From JAVVUQ01 sp036653075 (GTDB taxonomy: Bacteria > Bacillota > Clostridia > Christensenellales > CAG-314), in contig JAVVUQ010000049.1 of NCBI GenBank assembly GCA_036653075.1, forward strand, positions 1-11,929: a DNA stretch of 11,929 nucleotides, read 5' to 3'. The notes under the pieces were generated by a model. That model saw only the letters and a program-made list of their open reading frames with translations. It was not told the DNA's origin and made no database searches. Below, in pieces: positions 5,597-11,929 of this stretch (position 1 is the stretch's first letter; each line of letters begins with the position of its first letter). The position numbers and the translations under genes were made by a program.

Positions 5597-8239
5597 ATGA
5601 AAACTTATTTGTCTGACGTAGCAGAAGTTTTTAAGAGCGTTAACGCTGAACCTATTGGATTAAGTAGCGAAGAAGCTTTAAAAAGAACTGCTGAAAAAGG
5701 CGAAAATAAACTTAAAGAAGCAAAAAAAACCTCTTTAATTGTAAGATTTTTAAAACAACTTGCTGATCCTATGATAATTATATTACTTGCTGCGGCATTA
5801 GTGTCTGGCATTACGGCAATTATTGGACACGAAAGTTTTGCTGATGTTATAATAATATTAATTGTCGTATTATTGAACGCAATTTTAGGTGTTGTGCAAG
5901 AAAGCAAAGCTGAAAAAGCAATTGAAGCGTTACAAGAAATGACTGCGGCAACAAGTAAAGTACTTCGTAACGGTAAAAGAGAAATCGTAAAAAGTCGTGA
6001 GTTAACGGTAGGCGATGTTATTTTACTTGAAGCGGGAGACGCTGTGCCAGCAGACGCGCGTATATTTGAATGCGCAAGTTTAAAAGTTGAAGAAGCTGCC
6101 CTTACGGGCGAAAGTGTTCCATCGCTTAAACAAACAGCAAAGTTATCCCTTGATGGTCAAAAAGATATTTCGCTCGGCGATAGAAAAAATATGGTTTATA
6201 TGGGTAGCACTGTTGTTTACGGACGCGCAAGCGCTGTAATTACCGATATTGGAATGCAGACGGAAATGGGAAAAATCGCTCAAGCTTTATCCTTAACAAA
6301 AGAAGAAGCTACTCCATTACAGCAAAAGCTTTCACAATTATCTAAAGTTTTAAGTATTGCAGTTCTTGGCATTTGTGTATTTATATTTGCATTCAGTTTA
6401 ATTACTGCTGGTAAAATAAATGGTCAAGTATTTTTAAGTACATTTATGATTGCAGTATCGTTAGCAGTTGCTGCTATTCCTGAAGGACTTGCAACTGTCG
6501 TTACAATAGTTTTATCTATCGGCGTAACTCGAATGTCTAAACGAAACGCCGTAATACGTAAATTAACCGCCGTTGAAACCTTGGGATGCGCGCAAGTAAT
6601 TTGTTCGGATAAAACTGGAACATTAACTCAAAATAAAATGACTGTTACGCAATATTACGGAAGCGATTTAAATTTACTTTGTAAAGCTATGGCTTTATGC
6701 AACGACGCCGATTTAGACGAAAACAATCAAGCTAAAGGCGAACCAACAGAAGCTGCGCTTGTTAATTATTCATATAAAAATGGCGTAAATCGTACCTTAC
6801 TTAAACAAGAAGAAATGCGTGTAGGCGAAGCTCCTTTTGACAGTAGCCGCAAAATGATGACTACTGTTCACGCTTTAAAAAATGGTTATATTCAGTATAC
6901 AAAGGGAGCGCCTGACGAATTACTTAAGCGTTGCAAATACGCCCTTGTAGATGGCAAAGAAATTTTGTTAGACGAAAAAGTTAAAAATGATATTTTAACA
7001 GCTAACAAAAATATGGCTGATAATGCGTTACGTGTGCTTGCTGCCGCTTACAAACGCTATCCAAACATTCCCGCTGATTTTGATGCGACAGCGCTTGAAA
7101 AAGAGTTAGTTTTTGTCGGATTAAACGGTATGATTGACCCAGTACGTCCTGAAGTAAAAATCGCCATAGACGAATGTAAAGACGCTGGTATTAATGTAGT
7201 TATGATAACAGGCGACCACCTTGACACCGCTACCGCTATCGCTAAAGAATTAGGTATTATTAGCGACAGAAGTCAAGCAATTACAGGAAGTATGCTCGAT
7301 GACGTTTCTGACGCTAACTTGCCTGGTTTAATTAAAGATATTCACGTTTATGCGCGTGTTCAACCTGAACATAAAGTTAGAATAGTTAACGCTTGGAAAG
7401 AACTTGGCAAAATTACCGCTATGACAGGCGACGGCGTAAACGACGCTCCAAGCATTAAAGCGGCTAACATTGGCGTCGGTATGGGAATTACTGGCACTGA
7501 CGTAACCAAAAACGTCGCTGATATGGTTCTCGCTGACGATAACTTCGCAACTATCGTTTCTGCCGTTGAAGAAGGACGCCGCATTTACGATAACGTAAGA
7601 AAAGCTATTCAATTTTTACTTAGTAGCAACCTAAGCGAAGTAGTTAGCATTTTCATCGCAACGTTGTTTGGCTTTACAATTTTAAAACCCGTCCACTTAC
7701 TTTGGATAAATCTTATTACTGATACCTTCCCAGCATTAGCTCTTGGCATAGAACCAGCTGAAAATAACTTGATGAAACGCAAACCACGTGACAGCAAAGA
7801 AGGCATTTTTGCTAATGGTATGGGATTTAATGTTATATATCAAGGTGTTTTAGTAGCAATTATCACCCTTATGGCTTACTTAATTGGACATTATTTGGAA
7901 AGTGGCAAATGGGAATTTGTTAATAGTCCCGATGGAATGACAATGGCATTTTTAGCTATGAGTATGGCGGAAGTTTTTCACGCTTTCAATATGCGCTCGC
8001 AACAAGGTTCAATATTTACACTTAAAAAACAAAATGTTCCATTATGGCTTGCAATGGTATGCTCGCTTTTATTAACCACAGCAGTTATCTATATTCGCCC
8101 GTTGGCATTAGCGTTTGGATTTGAAGAAATCAACTTTATCGAATACATCACAGCTTTGGCTCTCGCTATCTCTGTTATCCCTATCGTTGAACTTGTAAAA
8201 CTTATTCAAAGACTTTGCACAGCTAAGAAACAACGTTAA
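5597..8239 (+). CDS. P2A-type cation-transporting ATPase (Ca2+/Mn2+ efflux)
   Basis: This integral-membrane pump uses ATP to export Ca2+ and, in some relatives, Mn2+. At 880 residues it is complete for the family (YloB/LMCA1/SERCA-like). The N-terminal cation-ATPase domain is at ~1-60; TGES is at 170-173 (actuator); the phosphorylated Asp is D338 in DKTGTLT. KGAPDELL (436-443) marks the nucleotide-binding domain, and MITGDH (536-541) and TGDGVNDAP (610-618) complete the P domain. About ten membrane helices are expected (M1-M2 ~55-105, M3-M4 ~250-312, M5-M10 ~670-870). Residues aligning with the SERCA calcium sites are kept: E296 in IPEGL (M4), N678 and E681 in SSNLSEVV (M5), N705, T708 and D709 in WINLITD (M6), and E792 in MAEVFHAFN (M8). 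It is the last gene of the riboswitch operon and is followed by a strong terminator. L. lactis YoaB, a related P-type ATPase, is controlled by a Mn2+ riboswitch, which fits this context. Confidence 0.95.
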   Translation: MKTYLSDVAEVFKSVNAEPIGLSSEEALKRTAEKGENKLKEAKKTSLIVRFLKQLADPMIIILLAAALVSGITAIIGHESFADVIIILIVVLLNAILGVVQESKAEKAIEALQEMTAATSKVLRNGKREIVKSRELTVGDVILLEAGDAVPADARIFECASLKVEEAALTGESVPSLKQTAKLSLDGQKDISLGDRKNMVYMGSTVVYGRASAVITDIGMQTEMGKIAQALSLTKEEATPLQQKLSQLSKVLSIAVLGICVFIFAFSLITAGKINGQVFLSTFMIAVSLAVAAIPEGLATVVTIVLSIGVTRMSKRNAVIRKLTAVETLGCAQVICSDKTGTLTQNKMTVTQYYGSDLNLLCKAMALCNDADLDENNQAKGEPTEAALVNYSYKNGVNRTLLKQEEMRVGEAPFDSSRKMMTTVHALKNGYIQYTKGAPDELLKRCKYALVDGKEILLDEKVKNDILTANKNMADNALRVLAAAYKRYPNIPADFDATALEKELVFVGLNGMIDPVRPEVKIAIDECKDAGINVVMITGDHLDTATAIAKELGIISDRSQAITGSMLDDVSDANLPGLIKDIHVYARVQPEHKVRIVNAWKELGKITAMTGDGVNDAPSIKAANIGVGMGITGTDVTKNVADMVLADDNFATIVSAVEEGRRIYDNVRKAIQFLLSSNLSEVVSIFIATLFGFTILKPVHLLWINLITDTFPALALGIEPAENNLMKRKPRDSKEGIFANGMGFNVIYQGVLVAIITLMAYLIGHYLESGKWEFVNSPDGMTMAFLAMSMAEVFHAFNMRSQQGSIFTLKKQNVPLWLAMVCSLLLTTAVIYIRPLALAFGFEEINFIEYITALALAISVIPIVELVKLIQRLCTAKKQR

Positions 8240-8341
8240 TATACTATAAGTAAAACAAGAATTTCAATACAAATATAGATAGTTACATTGATTTAATTGT
8301 TTGTATATAATTGTATTTGATTACAAAACGTAATAATAAAT

Positions 8342-8376
8342 GTCCCTTACAACCTTTCGGCGTAAGGGACTTTTTT
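8342..8376 (+). terminator. Terminator of the cation-efflux operon
   Basis: GTCCCTTAC (8342-8350) pairs perfectly with GTAAGGGAC (8362-8370) around an 11-base loop, followed by six T. It lies about 100 bp after the ATPase stop. The minus-strand side lacks a clean T run, so it serves mainly the plus-strand operon. Confidence 0.92.
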
Positions 8377-8426
8377 ATTACTATAAATTTTAATTAATAC
8401 AATTATCCACATTTTGGGTTCTAATA

Positions 8427-8534
8427 AAAATAAAATATTAAATTGAAATAAAATATTAAATTGAAATAAGATATTTAATTGAAATAAAATATTTAATCGA
8501 AATAAAATATTAGTTTAAATAAGATATTAAATAA
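8427..8534. repeat. 18-bp tandem repeat, about six copies
   Basis: The unit GAAATAAAATATTAAATT recurs at 8445-8462, 8463-8480, 8481-8498 and 8499-8516 with one to four changes, and with partial copies on each side (from ~8427 and to ~8534). It fills the gap between the operon terminator and the 3' end of the SRAP gene. It has no spacers and codes for nothing. No terminator hairpin for the SRAP gene is visible here. Confidence 0.8.
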
Positions 8535-8553
8535 AAATCGGAACGAATATAAA

Positions 8554-9213
8554 TTAAAATTTTAGCTGAGTATACTTCTCATTTATTATTTCTTGTTTTT
8601 GTAATTTTACATAATCTGTAGAAAGCAGTTTTTTTATATTCTGCGCAGCTTCTTTACTATTTATATCTTTGGTTAAATAATCATAAATTGAATGTTTTTC
8701 AATTTCACAAGGTTCTCTATCGTGAATATCAAGCATTTTTTGGCTTGCTTGTTTCGTTAAAATAATAAATCTATTCTCAATAACTTTTTTGCAATCAAAA
8801 CTATTTAAATTATTATAATTTTTAGATGGTTTACAAAATCCAGCAAGAAATATAACACTGTCATCTGAAGAAGAAAAGGCATATTTGTTCTTTTCTTTTG
8901 ACCATTCATAATAGCAATCACAAGCTACAACACATCGATAATTGCGAAAATCACTTGCAAAATAAGGCTTGATTGCCACAGTTTCGCTTCGAGCGTTAAT
9001 TATATTACCTTTTGCAAATGGACTGTCTACGCCCCAAACAGCAACGTTTAGCTCCAAATTTTTACCATTATAATACAAAATCAAAACATTCTGCATTGGA
9101 AATATCTCTCCTGCAATAAAGGTATGATCGGGGATAATTTCAGCATTATATTCCTTTGCTTTCATTTTTAATTCGTTTATAGCATTATTACTCATATTAA
9201 ATCTTCCGCACAT
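8554..9213 (-). CDS. yedK: SRAP-domain protein (YedK/HMCES family), abasic-site DNA crosslinker
   Basis: SRAP proteins shield abasic sites in single-stranded DNA by forming a covalent thiazolidine link through their N-terminal Cys, exposed when Met1 is removed. The protein has 219 residues, a typical single-domain length, and is cytoplasmic. All the key residues are in place: Cys2 in MCGRF, N73 in NARSE, E103 in CYYEW, and H164 in IHDREP, matching C2/N75/E105/H160 of E. coli YedK. The usual RWGL(I/V)P motif is relaxed to VWGVDSP (59-65), and a linker around 130-143 is Asn-rich. The start is certain, because Cys2 must follow Met1; AGGAA (complement of 9221-9225) precedes it at 7-nt spacing. 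A TATAAT (complement of 9273-9278) could be the -10, but no good -35 accompanies it, and I see no LexA-type box. It is not clearly in an operon. Confidence 0.93.
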   Translation of the reverse strand: MCGRFNMSNNAINELKMKAKEYNAEIIPDHTFIAGEIFPMQNVLILYYNGKNLELNVAVWGVDSPFAKGNIINARSETVAIKPYFASDFRNYRCVVACDCYYEWSKEKNKYAFSSSDDSVIFLAGFCKPSKNYNNLNSFDCKKVIENRFIILTKQASQKMLDIHDREPCEIEKHSIYDYLTKDINSKEAAQNIKKLLSTDYVKLQKQEIINEKYTQLKF

Positions 9214-9351
9214 ATGTCATTTCCTGCTTATTTTCAAATTTATATTATTTCTATTTATGTTTAATTAATTATATTATAGTGTAACGCATATGTTTTTATT
9301 CGGCAACTATTTTATCCTATTTATAATTATAATATTTTTTTTATTAGTTTT

Positions 9352-9392
9352 AAGGTAAAAATTAAAGGGAGCTACAATTTGTAGCTCCCTAA
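9352..9392 (-). terminator. Terminator of the leucine-rich-repeat gene
   Basis: The perfect 11-bp stem AGGGAGCTACA/TGTAGCTCCCT spans 9366-9390 with a 3-base loop. On the minus strand it is followed by TTTAATTTTTA. It lies about 100 bp beyond the stop of the LRR gene, which approaches from the right. On the plus strand it is followed by AAGGAAG, not a T run, so it works in the minus direction. The remaining sequence between 9214 and 9488 shows no gene. Confidence 0.85.
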
Positions 9393-9488
9393 GGAAGTAA
9401 TGAATAATCAAACATTTGCCTAATTATTTATATTTAAATTTTCCTATTTTTGCAATGGTTAATTATTTTGTTACTGCTATGCAATTAT

Positions 9489-11929
9489 TTAAAATCTTTT
9501 TGTTTTTAAGATGATTGCATTTCCTAATAATCCAATAATTGCAACTCCCAATATCCATAATATAATGTTGTTATTTTTATTATCTACAACTTTTTCGTCA
9601 GGAATTACTGGAGTTACTGAAGGTTTGCTGCTTTCGTCTTTTGGTATTACAACTTCGCCTTTTTCTAATTTGCTAATTGTTTCTTCAGCTAAAAGTAAAG
9701 TATTTGCGTTAGATACGATTAATTTTTCTTCATCTGTAAGTAAATCATAAGCTTTACGAATAGTTTCAATTGTTGCTTTATCTTCTATTGATAAAGTATC
9801 CATATTTAATGAGCCTATCATATTTGTAACTTCCATTTGATTAGCTGTATTAACTACGATTGCTTCGCCTGCTTCGTTGACTGAATATTTATTAATGAAG
9901 TAGTTACGCCAAATATAATTTGTATAGTTTCCGCCTTCTGGATAATAAATAGTTAAGCCAGTTTCCAAATATTCAACATAATCAAAGTAATCTACAAAGT
10001 TAGCGTAGAAGTTTGTCATTCCTCTGCCTTCTAATGCTATGTCATATAAATACTGTAATTTTGGAGCTTCTTTAGATAAGAATTTAAATGTTAATAATTT
10101 AGTTGTGCCATAGAATGCTTTATCTCCAATTGCTTTTAAAGTTGTTGGGAATGTCACACACTCTAATGTTTCGTTGTACATAAATGCGTTTGGCATAATG
10201 TATATAACGCCTTCTGGAATTACATATTCTGAAGCTTCGCCAATATATGAATATATAATCGTATGGTTAGCGTCGAATATTGTTTCGTTTTCAATATTGA
10301 AATAAGGGTTACTTTCACTTATTGTATATTTTGTTAAAGATGTGCAACCTGTAAATGCAATACCAAAGTTTAAAGGTAATAATGTTGAAGGGATAACCAC
10401 TTCAGTTAATGCTGTGCAATATCCAAAGGACATAACACCAATAAGTTCAACGCCTTCTGGTAATACTACTTTTGTTAATTTAGGGCAATTTGCAAATGCA
10501 AATCTTTCAATTTTAACTGTGTTTGTTGGTAACTCTAAAATCTCAAGATTTATGCTGTACTCAAATGCGCTTTGAGAAATTACTAATTTATTGTCTGTTG
10601 TAGTTTCTTGTGAAGTAATAGATTTAATATTCTTAAATCCTCTATCATATGTTCCACCATCTTCGTATACATTATAACCCCAGAAGCAATATTTGCCAAT
10701 TTCTTTAAGGTTACCAGATAATACGACACCTTTTAAGTTAGGTTTTACAACAATTGAAGGAGCTGCTGTTGCAGTCCAACCGCCGTCTACGGTGTATTCA
10801 AAATTCTTTAAATACCAATCTGGACCAATAAATGCGCGTGGAGCAATAGTTTCAACGGTATTTGGCATTACATAAGTTCCGTCATAATCCCAAGATGGAG
10901 CTGTTGCAATTACGTGTGTCATTTCTTTATTATATAATACTCCGTATTCGTCTACTGTTAAAAATTCATTGTCAGCTGAAACTGAGAATTTTGTAAGTTT
11001 CGGACAACCAGCAAACGGGCTTGAGTTACCATTATCATAAGTTGAATATTCAATTGTTCCAATATTCTTATAAAACATTACTGTTTCAAGTATAGGACAA
11101 TTGTTAAACGCCAACTCTGAAATTTTACTTATGTTTCCATAGAAATTAACTGTTTCAAGCGCAAGCATCTTATCAAATGTAAAGTTTTCTATTGTAGCTA
11201 CGTCATTATGGAAATTAACAACTTTAACCTTTGCGCTTTCTGAGAAGTCATAGCCATCAATTGAACCAATTTTTCCATAAAAATCTACTGTTTCCAAATC
11301 TAATAATTTACCAAATGTTTGCATTGCATGTATAATGTCAGCGTAACAAACAATTGATTTCAATCTGCTTTCAAAGAAAGTATACATTCCAATGTCTTTT
11401 ACTGTCGCAGGAATAACTACTTCAAGTAATCCCGAACTGCAGAATGCAAAATTACCTAATGTTGTAACCTTTTCGCTAATTTCAAAATGTTGTAATAATA
11501 AACACTTTTCAAATGTGCTATCTGGAATAACTGTTATGTTTTTACTAAATTCAATATAGTTTAATGCTCCGCAACTACTAAATACACTTTCACCAATTTC
11601 TAAAACTGAATCAGGCATTATAACACGTTGTAAATTAATACAACCTGCAAACGCTTTTTCACCAATTTTAATCAATGATGAAGGCATAATTATAGAAGTA
11701 ATGCTACCATTTGACGACAACGCATTATTTGCTATTTCTGTAATACCCTCAGGTAATACTAAATCGCCGCCAATTCCTGTGTATCCTGACAAAATTGTGC
11801 CATTTATAATGAACGGATTTTCTTCAACCATAAATTTTGCATAATCAGCCCATTTTTCCGTATAAATAGTCGTGGTTTTTTCAGGTATTTCAATTACTAA
11901 GTTTGCATTATTTAAATCAATCGCTTCTG
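9489..11929 (-). CDS. BspA-like leucine-rich-repeat surface protein, C-terminal part (5' end outside window)
   Basis: This is the C-terminal ~812 residues of a large surface protein built from BspA-type leucine-rich repeats (LRR_5), a family used for adhesion or protein binding. An ATG at 11829-11831 would give 780 residues, but the frame continues open to the window edge and the upstream residues (LVIEIPEKTTTIYTEKWADYA) are the end of another LRR module, so the true start lies outside. At least a dozen repeats of the form IGxxAFxxCxxLxxVxxPxxVxxI are visible; examples include IGEKAFAGCINLQRVIMPDS and IERFAFANCPKLTKVVLPEG. After the repeats comes an alpha-helical stalk (IETIRKAYDLLTDEEKLIV...), a Pro/Ser/Lys linker, one hydrophobic helix (about the last 25 residues, IILWILGVAIIGLLGNAI) and a basic tail KTKRF. 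There is no LPXTG, so it is probably held by the helix with repeats outside. A terminator follows. Confidence 0.93.
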   Translation of the reverse strand, partial: EAIDLNNANLVIEIPEKTTTIYTEKWADYAKFMVEENPFIINGTILSGYTGIGGDLVLPEGITEIANNALSSNGSITSIIMPSSLIKIGEKAFAGCINLQRVIMPDSVLEIGESVFSSCGALNYIEFSKNITVIPDSTFEKCLLLQHFEISEKVTTLGNFAFCSSGLLEVVIPATVKDIGMYTFFESRLKSIVCYADIIHAMQTFGKLLDLETVDFYGKIGSIDGYDFSESAKVKVVNFHNDVATIENFTFDKMLALETVNFYGNISKISELAFNNCPILETVMFYKNIGTIEYSTYDNGNSSPFAGCPKLTKFSVSADNEFLTVDEYGVLYNKEMTHVIATAPSWDYDGTYVMPNTVETIAPRAFIGPDWYLKNFEYTVDGGWTATAAPSIVVKPNLKGVVLSGNLKEIGKYCFWGYNVYEDGGTYDRGFKNIKSITSQETTTDNKLVISQSAFEYSINLEILELPTNTVKIERFAFANCPKLTKVVLPEGVELIGVMSFGYCTALTEVVIPSTLLPLNFGIAFTGCTSLTKYTISESNPYFNIENETIFDANHTIIYSYIGEASEYVIPEGVIYIMPNAFMYNETLECVTFPTTLKAIGDKAFYGTTKLLTFKFLSKEAPKLQYLYDIALEGRGMTNFYANFVDYFDYVEYLETGLTIYYPEGGNYTNYIWRNYFINKYSVNEAGEAIVVNTANQMEVTNMIGSLNMDTLSIEDKATIETIRKAYDLLTDEEKLIVSNANTLLLAEETISKLEKGEVVIPKDESSKPSVTPVIPDEKVVDNKNNNIILWILGVAIIGLLGNAIILKTKRF

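Noticed and set aside
8427..8534. CRISPR or plasmid-type iterons
   Set aside because: The 18-bp units are contiguous, degenerate and A+T-only, and no replication gene is nearby.
9214..9360. LexA/SOS box upstream of the SRAP gene
   Set aside because: I looked for a GAAC...GTTC-type palindrome and found none, despite the SOS-associated family name.
11829..11831. ATG as the start of the LRR protein
   Set aside because: There is no ribosome binding site or signal peptide, and the frame continues upstream with typical LRR residues to the window edge.

Overview
The window looks like chromosomal DNA from a low-GC Gram-positive bacterium, most likely a Clostridia-type Firmicute. The supports are strongly A+T-rich intergenic DNA, AGGAGG-type ribosome binding sites, rho-independent terminators with U tracts, and a long Alu-domain SRP RNA of the Bacillus/Clostridium type. 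Tryptophan is written TGG and the complete genes end in TAA, so nothing suggests a Mollicute-style code. Nothing looks like phage, plasmid, IS element, CRISPR array or tRNA.

Layout. At 2-541 (+) lies the 3' end of an unrecognised gene, convergent with a monocistronic acetyl-CoA acetyltransferase (thiolase, 768-1973, -). The two appear to share a bidirectional terminator. Upstream of the thiolase are two sigma-A-like promoters, one overlapped by a 28-bp inverted repeat that looks like an operator, and a tandem 36-bp repeat in the leader. A well-formed promoter then drives the SRP RNA (about 2667-2933, +), which ends in its own terminator. The next 550 bp hold no gene: they contain a two-copy 50-bp-period repeat with a G+C-rich tail and a 35-bp minisatellite.

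The most informative part is 3497-8376 (+). An extended -10 promoter starts a structured leader that I read as a yybP-ykoY (Mn2+) riboswitch. Its P1 3' strand is also the 5' arm of an intrinsic terminator, the arrangement of a transcriptional ON switch. Downstream are a CNNM/CorC-type membrane protein with paired CBS domains (4044-5393) and a P2A-type Ca2+/Mn2+ ATPase (5597-8239), closed by a strong terminator. Together these look like a cation-efflux operon switched on by excess metal. The sequence cannot say whether Mn2+, Mg2+ or Ca2+ is the physiological substrate; the ATPase keeps residues matching both SERCA calcium sites.

The last third is on the minus strand: a compact SRAP (YedK/HMCES-type) DNA-repair protein (8554-9213), and the 3' portion of a large BspA-like leucine-rich-repeat surface protein with a C-terminal membrane anchor (9489 to beyond the window end).

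A theme of the window is that most long intergenic gaps carry their own A+T-rich short tandem array (36, 23, 35, 37 and 18 bp periods), unrelated to each other in sequence. I did not find a convincing new multi-gene system. The best candidates for follow-up are the riboswitch-controlled CNNM-ATPase operon, the thiolase operator, and the 3001-3183 repeat element.
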